NCBI GenBank assembly: GCA_002373875.1
Contig: DFKQ01000073.1
Location: forward strand, 1 to 37,778
From: Lachnospiraceae bacterium UBA3641
GTDB lineage: Bacteria; Bacillota; Clostridia; Lachnospirales; Lachnospiraceae
Direction of reading: 5' to 3'
Length of the DNA: 37,778 bases
The notes beneath the pieces are model-generated. The model did not search any database, was not told the DNA's origin, and worked only from the letters and a program-made list of their open reading frames with translations. The first letter of the stretch is position 1. Every line of letters begins with the position of its first letter. A program made the translations under genes and the position numbers. Below, one piece after another: positions 17,067 to 25,440 of this stretch.

Positions 17067-18152
17067 ATGAGCAGGTCGAGAAAGAGAAAAAAGAGAATGA
17101 CACAGTTGTTGGTTATTGCGGCAGCGGTATTTGTCCTTGTGGTCATAGTTGCGGCAACGATTTTGCTTCTTAAAAATGTTAAGAAGCTTAAATCGATCAC
17201 ATTGACTCCCAATTTTGCCGAGACAGAGCTGGATGTCAATCAGGACTATGTTTTTTCGATTAAGGGCAATCCTTCAAAGGCCAAGCTCAAATCACTCGAA
17301 TATAATGTTGATGACGCGACAGCCACCTTTGAGAAGGGTTCCGAGGACGGGACCGCAGTGCTTCATACGGGAGCAGAGGGTGTTGTTACCGTTTATGTTA
17401 AAAAAGACAAGGTTGAATCCAATAAGATAACTCTTCAGGTAGTGGATCAGGCCAGAAAGGCTGAGGAGGAAGCGGCTGCAGCCGAGAAGGCGGCAGAGGA
17501 GGCAAGGCTGGCGGCTGAGGCGGCTGAGCAGGAGCAGGAGGAAGCAACCGCGGCGATGCTTGTGATGGTAACGGGTGATAATGTTCGTATGCGTGCCGAA
17601 GCCAATACCGACAGCGAGATCGTAAGGACGTGTAAAAAGGGCGAGACATATGAGAAGATAGAAACGGTTGAAGACTGGACCAAGTTAAGCTACGAAGGCC
17701 GTGAATGCTATATCAAGTCCGAATTCCTTAAGGAGGTAACTGCCGAGGAGGCAGAATCAGCCAAGGCGGAGCTTGCGAATAAGGCTGAGGAGACCAAGAA
17801 GGAAGAAGAGAAGAAGGAAGAACAGAAAACCGAAGAAAAGAAGGAAGAGCAGAAACCGGCAGAACAGTCCGCTAACGACCAGGCGGCAGCTGATGCAGCG
17901 GCAGCGGAACAGGCCAAGAAGGATGCGGAAGCGGCACAGGCGGCAGCAGCACAGGCTGCAGCAGACGAGGCTGCCAAGGCAGCGGCAGCAGCCGGAACGG
18001 TTACCATAAACTGCAGTGACGGGCCTGCCCAGTTTACCAAGGCTGAGTATGACTATTTCGTAGCTACATGGTCCTACACAGGAATGGCTGATGAGATGAT
18101 GGGACACCATTCTGCGGCAGAGTTGCATAACCTATATAATGTTACTCACTGA
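17067..18152 (+). CDS. Membrane-anchored SH3b protein with Ala/Glu coiled coils
   Basis: 361 aa, with AAGGAG upstream of ATG 17067. A very basic N-terminus (RSRKRKKR) precedes one membrane span at about 12-34, so the bulk is outside. Residues 45-130 are a beta-rich, Ig-like segment. Two Ala/Glu/Lys-rich coiled coils follow (about 130-165 and 225-310) around a bacterial SH3 domain (about 165-225; NVRMRAEANTDSEIV, WTKLSYEGRECYIKSEFLK). The last 45 residues are a separate small domain with His-Ser and Cys-Asp motifs. SH3b domains bind peptidoglycan, so a cell-wall role is likely. The stop overlaps the next gene (TGATG). Confidence 0.7.
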   Translation: MSRSRKRKKRMTQLLVIAAAVFVLVVIVAATILLLKNVKKLKSITLTPNFAETELDVNQDYVFSIKGNPSKAKLKSLEYNVDDATATFEKGSEDGTAVLHTGAEGVVTVYVKKDKVESNKITLQVVDQARKAEEEAAAAEKAAEEARLAAEAAEQEQEEATAAMLVMVTGDNVRMRAEANTDSEIVRTCKKGETYEKIETVEDWTKLSYEGRECYIKSEFLKEVTAEEAESAKAELANKAEETKKEEEKKEEQKTEEKKEEQKPAEQSANDQAAADAAAAEQAKKDAEAAQAAAAQAAADEAAKAAAAAGTVTINCSDGPAQFTKAEYDYFVATWSYTGMADEMMGHHSAAELHNLYNVTH

Positions 18153-19093
18153 TGAAGAAGATAAGTATTTTAATACCCTGCTACAATGAAATAGAAAATG
18201 TGGAGCTGATGGCGCAGACGGTAATAAACGTACTTGATGAATCGCTGCCGCAGTATGATTACGAGGTTGTCTTTATTGATAATTCTTCAACGGATGGGAC
18301 CAGAGATGTGATCGAGAAGCTGTGCAGCGAAAATAAGAAGATCAAGGCCATCTTCAATGTTACCAATTTCGGTCAGTTCAATTCGCCCTTCTATGGGATA
18401 TGCCAGTGCTACGGGGATTGCGTGATACCGGTCTGCTGTGATTTTCAGGACCCGGTGGAGCTTATCCCGGTGTTTGTCAAGAAATGGGAAGAGGGGCATA
18501 AAATAGTCAGCGGCATCAAGACTTCCAGCAAGGAGCCCGGATTTATATATTTCTTAAGGACTGTGTATTACAAGCTTATAAAGAATATGTCGACTGTTAA
18601 GATGATAGAGCACTTTACGGGTTTTGGTCTCTATGACAGGACATTTGTGGAGCTTCTTCGCAAGCTTGACGATCCTATTCCCTTTATGCGCGGAATAGTC
18701 GCCGAATACGGCGATGGCTTTAATATGACCGAGGTGGAATACGAACAGCCTAAGCGAAGGGCTGGCAAGACACATAATAATTTTTATTCACTGTATGATG
18801 CCGCAATGCTGAGCTTTACTTCATATACCAAAATAGGATTGAGGCTGGCAACATTTGTTGGATTGTTTTGTTCGGGAATAAGTTTTATCATAGCGATCAT
18901 TTACCTTATCATGAAGCTCATGCACTGGGGTGATTTTCTTGCGGGTACTGCTCCCATGACCATCGGTGTGTTCTTCCTGGGTGGCTTGCAGCTTCTCTTT
19001 ATCGGTCTTATAGGTGAATACATTCTCAATATAAATACTCGTGTGATCAACAGACCGGTTGTTGTTGAAGAGAAGAGGATCAACTTCGATTAA
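18152..19093 (+). CDS. GtrB-like GT2 glycosyltransferase (polyprenyl-phosphate type)
   Basis: 313 aa, starting on the stop codon of the SH3b gene. The N-terminal GT-A fold shows ISILIPCYNEIENVELM, FIDNSSTDGT and the metal-binding segment CCDFQDPVELIP. Two C-terminal spans (about 232-257 and 268-290) match GtrB/DPM1-like enzymes that charge undecaprenyl phosphate with a sugar at the inner membrane. TGFGLYDRTF is the family acceptor-side motif. Together with the next two genes this points to glycan or glycolipid assembly; the exact sugar is unknown. Confidence 0.8.
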   Translation: MKKISILIPCYNEIENVELMAQTVINVLDESLPQYDYEVVFIDNSSTDGTRDVIEKLCSENKKIKAIFNVTNFGQFNSPFYGICQCYGDCVIPVCCDFQDPVELIPVFVKKWEEGHKIVSGIKTSSKEPGFIYFLRTVYYKLIKNMSTVKMIEHFTGFGLYDRTFVELLRKLDDPIPFMRGIVAEYGDGFNMTEVEYEQPKRRAGKTHNNFYSLYDAAMLSFTSYTKIGLRLATFVGLFCSGISFIIAIIYLIMKLMHWGDFLAGTAPMTIGVFFLGGLQLLFIGLIGEYILNINTRVINRPVVVEEKRINFD

Positions 19094-19108
19094 GCTAGGA
19101 GGCTCCGG

Positions 19109-20119
19109 GTGGATATCCTGTATCAGTTTAATGAAAAATACGCTCCGTATGCCGGAGTATCGATGACGTCCCTGTTTATGAACAACAGAGACGTTAATCA
19201 TATAACCGTATGGATACTGGGAGAGGGACTGTCTGAGAAATCGGTTTCAAGGTATGAAGCACTTGCCGGGGAATACGGACGCAAGATCCGCTATATAGAT
19301 GCTGCGGCTCTTGTTGACAGGATAAAAGACATGGGAATGCCCTCCTACAGGGGTTCCTATGCGGCCAATATCAGGATGTTCATTTCCGAGATATTTCCCG
19401 AAGATGTTAAGCGGGTTCTCTACCTCGATGCAGATACGATAATTTTGGCCGGTATTTCCGGTCTGTATGATTCCGATCTTAAAGATCATTCACTGGCAAT
19501 GGTGTATGATTCTCTCGGGGAGAGTCACAAGAGTGAGATAGGTCTGTCCGCAGATGACGGCTATTACAATTCGGGAGTCATACTTTTTGATGTGGATGCC
19601 TGGAAGAAGAGAGGCTACACGGGAAAGATCATAGATCATGTAAAGAATGTAAGGGCTCAGTACCCCTCACCGGATCAGGATCTTATAAATGTTGTGTGCA
19701 AGGGTGATATATTAACCCTGAGCCCCGGATATAATTTCCAGCCGGTTCACAGGGCATATGCAATAAAGGACTACTTCAGAAATTACGGACATACCACCTA
19801 TTATTCGAAGGAAGAATTAGAGGAAGCTTCCGTGAATACAAAGATAATACATTTCTTCAGGTTTGTGGGAGAATTCCCGTGGAACAAAGGAAATGTACAC
19901 CCCTTTAATGACATTTTTGATGAGTATCTGAACTCATCGCTGTGGAAGGATTATGTTAAGGAACCTGCCGCTAACGGAACAGCACTTAAGTGTGAGAAGG
20001 TATTGTACAGGATCCTGCCCAGGGGATTGTTCCTTGATATATTCAGGATCGGCCACAGGCTATTCTATTCAAGATCAAATAAGATGTCGGAGAATAATAA
20101 GATCAACAGGACCATGTGA
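19109..20119 (+). CDS. GT8 family glycosyltransferase
   Basis: 336 aa from GTG 19109, chosen because AGGAGG (19097-19102) sits six bases upstream. The GT8 signature is clear: DILYQFNEKYAPYAGVSMTS at the start, DAD at 107-109 in RVLYLDADTI, YYNSGVILFD near 152, and PDQDLINVV. This is a retaining glycosyl- or galactosyltransferase using a UDP-sugar and Mn2+, of the kind that decorates surface glycans or LPS-like chains. No membrane span; a basic C-terminal helix could bind the membrane. Second of three glycosyltransferases. Confidence 0.82.
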   Translation: MDILYQFNEKYAPYAGVSMTSLFMNNRDVNHITVWILGEGLSEKSVSRYEALAGEYGRKIRYIDAAALVDRIKDMGMPSYRGSYAANIRMFISEIFPEDVKRVLYLDADTIILAGISGLYDSDLKDHSLAMVYDSLGESHKSEIGLSADDGYYNSGVILFDVDAWKKRGYTGKIIDHVKNVRAQYPSPDQDLINVVCKGDILTLSPGYNFQPVHRAYAIKDYFRNYGHTTYYSKEELEEASVNTKIIHFFRFVGEFPWNKGNVHPFNDIFDEYLNSSLWKDYVKEPAANGTALKCEKVLYRILPRGLFLDIFRIGHRLFYSRSNKMSENNKINRTM

Positions 20120-20158
20120 TCTGCTTCGCGGTTAAATGGCCTGCAGTACATTACATTT

Positions 20159-20956
20159 ATGATCAGGTTTACGGTAATCACAGTTACATATAATGCGGCA
20201 GAAGTCCTTGAGAGGACTATCAGGACCGTTATAACCCAGACCTATGAGAACCTGGAGTATATCATCGTAGACGGAGGCTCGAACGACGGTACCCTTGATA
20301 TCATTAAAAGGTATGCTGCGCAGGATGCACGGATACGCTATATAAGTGAGCCGGATTCGGGTATTTATGATGCGATGAACAAGGGGATCAAAATGGCCGC
20401 GGGGGATTATCTGGAATTCCTGAATGCGGGTGATATGTACCGTGATGATAAGGTTCTGCTGGATGTGGCAGGGTATCTGGGACGCGGATTGAATGCTGCC
20501 GATACGGACATCCTGTACGGAAGTATCATATATGTTTATCCGGATGGGAGCGAGAACATCCGAACCTATTCGCAATTCTGCGAAAAAAAACTGTACTATC
20601 TGCTGGGAGACTGCATAAATCATCAGGCAATGTTCGCTGCAAGACGTTGTTTCGATGATGAAATATTCGACACGACATACAGGATATCGGCTGACAGAGA
20701 GTGGATGATAAGGCAGAAGAAGGCGGGACGCAGGTTCAAGGCCATGGACAGGATCATATGCTATTACTCACTGGATCCCGGTTCTGCCAGTATTGCCAAT
20801 GAGAAGCTTACATGGAAGGAAAACGGATCAATAATAAGAAAGCACCTTAAGGCAGGCTATCCGATATATCTTCTCGTCAATGCGATCAGAAGGTGTAAGC
20901 TTACATACAAGCTCCTCCATAAGGCCTATGAGCTTGTATTCATACGCAAAGCCTAG
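20159..20956 (+). CDS. GT2 family glycosyltransferase
   Basis: 265 aa, ATG 20159, 39 bases after the GT8 gene with no strong ribosome site. WcaA-type GT-A fold: FTVITVTYNAAEVLERTI, IIVDGGSNDGTLDIIKRY, SEPDSGIYDAMNKG and LEFLNAGD as the DxD-like position. ADREWMIR is the usual catalytic-acid segment. The C-terminus is basic with an amphipathic helix. It transfers a sugar from a nucleotide donor to a glycan; the linkage cannot be read. End of this chromosomal block before tRNA-Trp. Confidence 0.8.
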   Translation: MIRFTVITVTYNAAEVLERTIRTVITQTYENLEYIIVDGGSNDGTLDIIKRYAAQDARIRYISEPDSGIYDAMNKGIKMAAGDYLEFLNAGDMYRDDKVLLDVAGYLGRGLNAADTDILYGSIIYVYPDGSENIRTYSQFCEKKLYYLLGDCINHQAMFAARRCFDDEIFDTTYRISADREWMIRQKKAGRRFKAMDRIICYYSLDPGSASIANEKLTWKENGSIIRKHLKAGYPIYLLVNAIRRCKLTYKLLHKAYELVFIRKA

Positions 20957-20957
20957 T

Positions 20958-20992
20958 TGTGCCACGGTGACGGTTCTTTTGGCACATCACCG
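20958..20992. repeat. REP-like palindrome
   Basis: TGTGCC (20958-20963) pairs with GGCACA (20981-20986), and CGGTGA (20965-20970) can alternatively pair with TCACCG (20987-20992). The core GGTGACGGTTCTTTTGGCAC resembles a short interspersed repeat of Firmicutes (the GGGGACGGTTCTTTTG type) linked to REP-associated transposases. It follows the last glycosyltransferase gene and may also act as its 3' hairpin. Confidence 0.5.
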
Positions 20993-21033
20993 ATAAGACT
21001 AAGGGAAGATCATGTCGTCTTAACAAGGTTTTC

Positions 21034-21062
21034 TTGACAAGACCGATATGCTGTGATATAAA
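21034..21062 (+). promoter_or_regulatory. tRNA-Trp promoter
   Basis: A consensus TTGACA (21034-21039), a 17-base spacer and TATAAA (21057-21062), about 46 bases before the mature tRNA 5' end. Confidence 0.75.
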
Positions 21063-21114
21063 TAGTAGGTCGGTTTTAAATAATGCCTAATGAGCGTGAT
21101 AACCGGCTTGATAT

Positions 21115-21185
21115 AGGGGATTGGTCAAATGGTATGACAAGGGTCTCCAAAACCTTTAGCGGGAGTTCGATTCTCTCATCCCCTG
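21115..21185 (+). tRNA. tRNA-Trp (anticodon CCA)
   Basis: All four arms fold: acceptor AGGGGAT/ATCCCCT (21115-21121, 21178-21184), D stem GTCA/TGAC, anticodon stem AGGGT/ACCTT with loop CTCCAAA (anticodon 21147-21149), T stem GGGAG/CTCTC with loop TTCGATT, and discriminator G at 21185. No 3' CCA is encoded. The last 24 bases double as the integration site of the mobile element; because the repeat is exact, insertion leaves this gene intact. Confidence 0.95.
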
Positions 21186-21189
21186 TTAC
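21162..21189 (+). other. Left attachment repeat (attL)
   Basis: 28 bp, starting GGAGTTCGA and ending CCTGTTAC, covering the T arm and acceptor 3' strand of tRNA-Trp plus four bases. Identical to 35729-35756; the flanking bases differ on both sides, so 28 bp is the full extent. Confidence 0.92.
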
Positions 21190-21195
21190 ATGTAT

Positions 21196-21236
21196 ACCCG
21201 GAAAGTCCATTTTATGCGACTTTCCGGGGTTTGTTT
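21196..21236 (+). terminator. Rho-independent terminator after tRNA-Trp
   Basis: ACCCGGAAAGTC (21196-21207) pairs with GACTTTCCGGGGT (21218-21230), followed by TTGTTTTTT. It lies on the element side of the repeat, so the element supplies a new terminator to the tRNA gene; the original one would be that at 35764. Confidence 0.85.
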
Positions 21237-21253
21237 TTTATTTCGAAGCGGAA

Positions 21254-21273
21254 GTTCCACCCCAGTTCCACCC
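21254..21273 (+). repeat. Paired GTTCCACCC repeats, left end (likely integrase arm sites)
   Basis: GTTCCACCC occurs at 21254-21262 and 21265-21273 (11-bp period). A matching pair in the same orientation lies just inside the right repeat (35659-35677). The paired arrangement near both ends fits arm-type binding sites of the tyrosine integrase. Confidence 0.6.
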
Positions 21274-21278
21274 TACGA

Positions 21279-22559
21279 CTAATACTTACCCATCCGTTGT
21301 TGAATATCTAATGCCTTTTCCTCTGCTGAGGTATTGTCGAAATAATAGTTCTTGAATGTTGTAGTTATATCATTATGCCTCATCTGCTTACAAACAAGCA
21401 TTGGATCAGGGTGGGTATTAATCAACCGTGTTGCATAGGTCTTACGCATCTTATGACCATATCTAACAGGCAACCCTAAAATACCGCATATCTTAGCAAG
21501 TCTTTTAGAGAACGCTTGTCCCCTTATATATTGCCCGTTAAAACAAAAGAGAAAGTCATCTTCAGGATGTCTATTATGTATCTCTTCGATAATATCAATC
21601 GCATGGTCAGTCAAAATGAAATATTCTGCATTATGGTCTTTCTTCAGAAAACCGTCATCCGAAAAATAGTACTCTGTATGTCCTTCCGCGTTTTTCGAAT
21701 GCTGTTCAGTCCGGTTAATCTGTATCCTTTTATTCTTCTTGTCGAATTCAGAATATTTAAGACCTGCTAATTCACCTACTCTGAAGTTTGTAACAGTTAA
21801 CAACTTAACACCTAAATCTACTAATGATATCTGCGTACGATTATCAATGTACTCAGTTATCTTAGATATCTCGTCATCTTTGAACACTTCTTCGCTGTCA
21901 TCTTTTGTACTTGACGGACTGAAAATGCATTTATCGGCATCTATGTACTCTAATACACCGATAATATCAACACCGGTATATTTGTGCCGTTTTGCATACT
22001 TAAATATACCCTTAACCACGATTTTTATGTCATTCCAAGCACGTCTGGTTAACTTAAGATTCTGAATGCGCAAAATTAAGTAATCCTCAACTACGACATC
22101 TGTAAGTTTTGTCATGTCTGCTAGATATAGATCATCAAAAATTCTCTTAATGCTATTAGCATACCGATCGTATGAAGACCGCTTAAAATTTGGAGCTTCA
22201 GCCTTTTGGTTTAACCATTCTTCTCCTACTTCTTTAATTGTGTGAACTATACTACGCTGTGAATAGTATTCAACAAGTCGAGCTTCCAGATCCTCCTTCC
22301 GGTTATATTTTATTTCACGCTTATTCGGGTGCGTCTCATCCGGTGGAAGACATGTCTTCCATTTACCGTTAGAGCGCTGGCTAATTTCATATGGATGCTG
22401 TTTCAGCAACTTCTTTTTATTCATTTCGTCCACCGCACCCTGAACAGCGACCATGTCCATTGTACCATCTTCGCGCAGGTATTTCGACACCTCTTTTTCG
22501 TTTTCCAGGAATTTCATAATCATCAGGGCTTCGCTCTTCTGCATAACTTGTTCGTACAT
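21279..22559 (-). CDS. int: Tyrosine recombinase / integrase of the IME
   Basis: 426 aa. Start at 22559 (MYEQVMQKSE) because GGAGGTG lies just upstream; the longer open frame has no ribosome site. Residues about 1-100 are an arm-binding region, 110-200 the SAM-like core-binding domain, 225-426 the catalytic domain. Catalytic residues: Arg260 (NFRVGELAGL), His369 and Arg372 (GHKMRKTYATRLI), His395 (MRHNDITTTF) and the nucleophile Tyr405 or Tyr406. The stop lies 90 bases from attL, and the gene points toward it, typical of Tn916-like and other tRNA-targeting integrases. It should catalyse insertion and excision at the 28-bp repeats. Confidence 0.93.
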   Translation of the reverse strand: MYEQVMQKSEALMIMKFLENEKEVSKYLREDGTMDMVAVQGAVDEMNKKKLLKQHPYEISQRSNGKWKTCLPPDETHPNKREIKYNRKEDLEARLVEYYSQRSIVHTIKEVGEEWLNQKAEAPNFKRSSYDRYANSIKRIFDDLYLADMTKLTDVVVEDYLILRIQNLKLTRRAWNDIKIVVKGIFKYAKRHKYTGVDIIGVLEYIDADKCIFSPSSTKDDSEEVFKDDEISKITEYIDNRTQISLVDLGVKLLTVTNFRVGELAGLKYSEFDKKNKRIQINRTEQHSKNAEGHTEYYFSDDGFLKKDHNAEYFILTDHAIDIIEEIHNRHPEDDFLFCFNGQYIRGQAFSKRLAKICGILGLPVRYGHKMRKTYATRLINTHPDPMLVCKQMRHNDITTTFKNYYFDNTSAEEKALDIQQRMGKY

Positions 22560-22616
22560 ATTTCCACCTCCGTTTTTTGAGGGAAATATGGAATTTGGAA
22601 AATGCATCAAAAGTTG

Positions 22617-22639
22617 TCCTATACAAAGTTTATATAGGA
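22617..22639. promoter_or_regulatory. Inverted repeat between int and rep genes
   Basis: TCCTATA (22617-22623) and TATAGGA (22633-22639) are separated by nine bases. It sits in the 145-base divergent interval, a good place for an operator controlling integrase and the replication-type gene. No confident promoter hexamers were assigned. Confidence 0.4.
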
Positions 22640-22704
22640 TTAATTTCAACCAAATTCGAAAGGTCATTTTTATCTCAAAAATTTGCACCTATAAGGAGGT
22701 AAAA

Positions 22705-23817
22705 ATGAAAGTTAATAACGAAAATGAAGCATTGATGGACAAGGTGAGCGTGTATGGTTTCACGGTGAAGGATATCGAAGATATCTATCCCCTCGTGAAA
22801 CAGGGTATCGTATCGATTGAAGCCGGTAAGGATAAATACCTGACTACAATTGCAGGGGATCAATACAGCCGGATAACAATCAAGAATGAGAGTTTATTTG
22901 ACTCGTTTATCTTTGGGATCGGAAGTAGCGGGCATGTATATGGAAGGTTGGATATCTCGATCAATAATCCGGAAGATTATAATTTAAACTGCTTTTCTGC
23001 AGATGAGTATAAGCAGCGTATAAGCGATATAAAGGATCTTCTTGAGATAAAGTACGGAATTTATGCACGGTTCAATGAGGCCAAATTTCAGTACATGGAG
23101 ATAAACAAGACAATAGAGGTTGACGACATAGTTGCCGAGTATTCGCGGGTACTTAATCTTGTGTTCAGTCTTTTTCCGGGCCATCTCAGGTTAAAAGATA
23201 TAAACGCCGCCTCTTCATACGATGAAGATAAAGATTGGGGTGCCGAAAAAGAAGCGTTAACACTTCGCAGGTCATCAGGTGAGTCTGGAATTGATATAAC
23301 GGCGTACGATAAGACAACGCAGATCAACAGAAAGCTGAAAAAGGATAAGAGGGACGAACATGTTGATAAGAATTATCTTCGTTTTGAGGTTCATTTAAAA
23401 TCTGCAAAAAAGATAAAAGATGCACTTGGTACCAATGGTGTTTGGGATATTAAAGATAAGATGCTCAATTTCTTTTTTAGAGATTTTAAAAAAAAGGCGG
23501 TGATGGATCCATATAATAAGTATTGTTTGCAGCGCGATAAGCGCGTCAGAAAAGTTTTAAATGAATGCTACATGCCGGGGAGCCGTACTTGGATAAGAGA
23601 TGTAATGTTTAAAATTTGTCGTATTGAAATACGCAAAGGGATACCTTTGATATTGGATATCAAAGAATTAATCCCTTTGCTTAAAATATTGCCGTTCAAT
23701 ACACGGCAGGCGAGATATAATGCCAAAAAAACTTTTTTGCAGATATGTAGAGACTGCCCGAACATATTTGAAGGCGATATGGATAAGATGCTTGAAATCA
23801 TAAATAAACTCAAGTAG
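22705..23817 (+). CDS. Putative replication initiator (phage/plasmid replication-protein-like)
   Basis: 370 aa from ATG 22705, preceded by AAGGAGG; the longer frame upstream overlaps int on the other strand and is not used. The mid part has the layout of phage-II/X and Rep-type initiators: AKFQYMEINKTIEVDDIVAE, then ALTLRRSSGESGIDITAYDK and LRFEVHLKSAKKIKDALG. I see no clear HUH motif. In such elements a Rep protein lets the excised circle replicate before or during transfer. Divergent from int. The family assignment is uncertain; a helix-turn-helix plasmid initiator is the alternative. Confidence 0.5.
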   Translation: MKVNNENEALMDKVSVYGFTVKDIEDIYPLVKQGIVSIEAGKDKYLTTIAGDQYSRITIKNESLFDSFIFGIGSSGHVYGRLDISINNPEDYNLNCFSADEYKQRISDIKDLLEIKYGIYARFNEAKFQYMEINKTIEVDDIVAEYSRVLNLVFSLFPGHLRLKDINAASSYDEDKDWGAEKEALTLRRSSGESGIDITAYDKTTQINRKLKKDKRDEHVDKNYLRFEVHLKSAKKIKDALGTNGVWDIKDKMLNFFFRDFKKKAVMDPYNKYCLQRDKRVRKVLNECYMPGSRTWIRDVMFKICRIEIRKGIPLILDIKELIPLLKILPFNTRQARYNAKKTFLQICRDCPNIFEGDMDKMLEIINKLK

Positions 23818-24072
23818 ATCACTATTATATTCTATAAGCGCGAGTTTGATCGTTGCGAGATGTTATTTTTAGCGCAAAACCCTGTTGTGTGTTTGGATTA
23901 GGAATGATTTGCCCGTAATAGATGATCTTTTACGGTAGAGAAAATTTTATCAAAAAAAATTTTTCTTCGGACAGAGTTTAAGATTTTATATAAAAAATTT
24001 TTTTGAGACAATTTCGATATTTTGTCACGGGTGATTTGTTGGGTCGGGTGGTTATTTCCACTCGACACCAAC
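23818..24072. other. AT-rich non-coding interval ending in a strong hairpin (candidate origin)
   Basis: No gene between 23818 and 24074. Long A/T runs (about 23938-24005) precede a near-perfect hairpin: GTTGGGTCGGGTGG (24038-24051) pairs with CCACTCGACACCAAC (24058-24072) around TTATTT, with one G-T pair and one bulged A. No T-run follows on either strand, so it is not a standard terminator. AT-rich DNA beside a stable hairpin next to a rep-like gene fits a replication or nicking origin, but it could also separate two convergent transcripts. Confidence 0.4.
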
Positions 24073-24074
24073 AA

Positions 24075-24296
24075 TTATTCAGAAACAGATAGTAGAGACA
24101 TATTCATGAGTGATAAAAAATAATCTCTGTCAATAGATGTAAGCATCGTAAACCATTCGCTCTCAAAAAAATTTTCTATTTCCTTCTTGTCAATATGTTT
24201 CTTGGGGTCATCTGCATTTTTGTAATCTTTTACGGCTTGCATGATTATGGCTTCGGCAAGCATCTCAAACCCGTTATCTGGATTTTTTGTGTTCAT
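24075..24296 (-). CDS. Small acidic protein of the mobilization block
   Basis: 73 aa, start at 24296 with GGAGAGG upstream. Mostly helical and charged (EAIIMQAVKDYKNADDPKKH, then FFESEWFTMLTSIDRDYFL). No signal or membrane span. It follows the relaxase gene by 32 bases on the same strand, so probably the last gene of the transfer operon. Not recognised; a DNA-binding or relaxosome accessory role is possible but not shown. Confidence 0.6.
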   Translation of the reverse strand: MNTKNPDNGFEMLAEAIIMQAVKDYKNADDPKKHIDKKEIENFFESEWFTMLTSIDRDYFLSLMNMSLLSVSE

Positions 24297-24328
24297 GATT
24301 TATTCCTCTCCAATCATTTGTATAATAT

Positions 24329-25435
24329 CTATTGTTTAAAAACATGTCTGATACTCTGTCCCAAAGAAGATGAAAATGATAAAAACTGTTCCCATAGATT
24401 AAGAGATTTAATAAAATCAAATGCGCTGTTCTTCATACTTTCGGTTTTTTTATTAACACGGGAACTTATGATATCTTCTATATGGTCATTCTTTTTTTCA
24501 AGTTCCTGATACATCCTTGTATAGTTGATCATCGCTTCTTTAGCAGCCTTGACATCGCGTTTGTTTTTTTCAAAGGTGGCGGAATATTTTTTATATTTTT
24601 TTTCGATGTTTTCCAATTGTTCCAAACGACCGGCATTTATAATTTTTTTGTTAAGCGGAAGATCATTAAGTTCCTGTAACTTGGCCTGTTTTTCTTCGAT
24701 ACTTTTCTTCAAACGATATTCTTCGACAGATAAATACTCACGATGTTGTCCGACAGTAGGATGGATTACTTCATAGCCATAATCCTTACAGATTTTTTCT
24801 AAAGCAGCGTTTTCCTGCTTTTCAAAAAGCATCTGTGATGTCAGACTTCTCGAGGTTCCTATGAGCCCTTGCTGTTCGAGTGCCTTAGTAAGCGAATTGC
24901 GGGTAGCCATACCATGGTTATTCGTACTGTGAGCAACCGGTATAAACGATACATGGAGATGATTTGCACCCATCTCATCGCAATGCAAAGCCATGCAGAC
25001 AATATAAAAATTTGGATTACGGGCCTCAAATTCTTTTGCTACTTTACGAAGGATTTCTATTGATGCTGTCTCCTCAACAGGGTTATTCATGCTACCGACG
25101 GTATAGATCATTTCATAAACCGGATGCAGGGCATTCTTATGCTTTTTTTCCGATGCCTGTATATGGGCAAGATAGTTATCTATGACACGCTCAGGATTTC
25201 TATTTTTTATCTGCTTTTCGTTAAATTTTTTTAATGCGTCTGAAAACAGAAGATCGTATGACTCTTTGAGATCCCTATAAACCATAATTTCTTTATATCC
25301 ATTTGGATTGATCCGTATCTCGCCCGGATGCCTCTTGGCCCAGTTTTCGTTTTCTTTTTTAATGAAATCTTCATCTCGGCGGTTATGCGGTAGTGATACC
25401 CTAGTGCCAAGATGTGTACTGATTGTAATGGGCAT
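24329..25435 (-). CDS. mobV: MOBV-family relaxase (Pre/Mob)
   Basis: 368 aa, start 25435 with GGGAG inside the preceding gene, five bases after that gene's stop. The Mob_Pre motifs are in order: His17-Asn18 (LPHNRRDEDF), Asn43/Asn45 region (RINPNGYKEI), and the metal-binding HUH segment His151-x-Asp153-Glu154 ... His159-x-His161 (HCDEMGANHLHVSFIP), followed by ATRNSLTKALEQQGL. The C-terminal 130 residues are a coiled coil. It should nick the element at oriT and pilot the strand into the recipient. MOBV relaxases usually have their oriT just upstream, which here points at 25765-25820. Confidence 0.9.
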   Translation of the reverse strand: MPITISTHLGTRVSLPHNRRDEDFIKKENENWAKRHPGEIRINPNGYKEIMVYRDLKESYDLLFSDALKKFNEKQIKNRNPERVIDNYLAHIQASEKKHKNALHPVYEMIYTVGSMNNPVEETASIEILRKVAKEFEARNPNFYIVCMALHCDEMGANHLHVSFIPVAHSTNNHGMATRNSLTKALEQQGLIGTSRSLTSQMLFEKQENAALEKICKDYGYEVIHPTVGQHREYLSVEEYRLKKSIEEKQAKLQELNDLPLNKKIINAGRLEQLENIEKKYKKYSATFEKNKRDVKAAKEAMINYTRMYQELEKKNDHIEDIISSRVNKKTESMKNSAFDFIKSLNLWEQFLSFSSSLGQSIRHVFKQ

Positions 25436-25440
25436 TTAAA

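Noticed and set aside
17708..18040. Ala/Ser-rich minus-strand open frame over the SH3b gene
   Set aside because: It is the shadow of the Ala/Glu/Lys coiled-coil codons on the plus strand and has no ribosome site.
22453..22704. Longer start for the replication-initiator-like gene
   Set aside because: This part overlaps the integrase start on the opposite strand and the int-rep control region; the ATG at 22705 has a perfect AAGGAGG.
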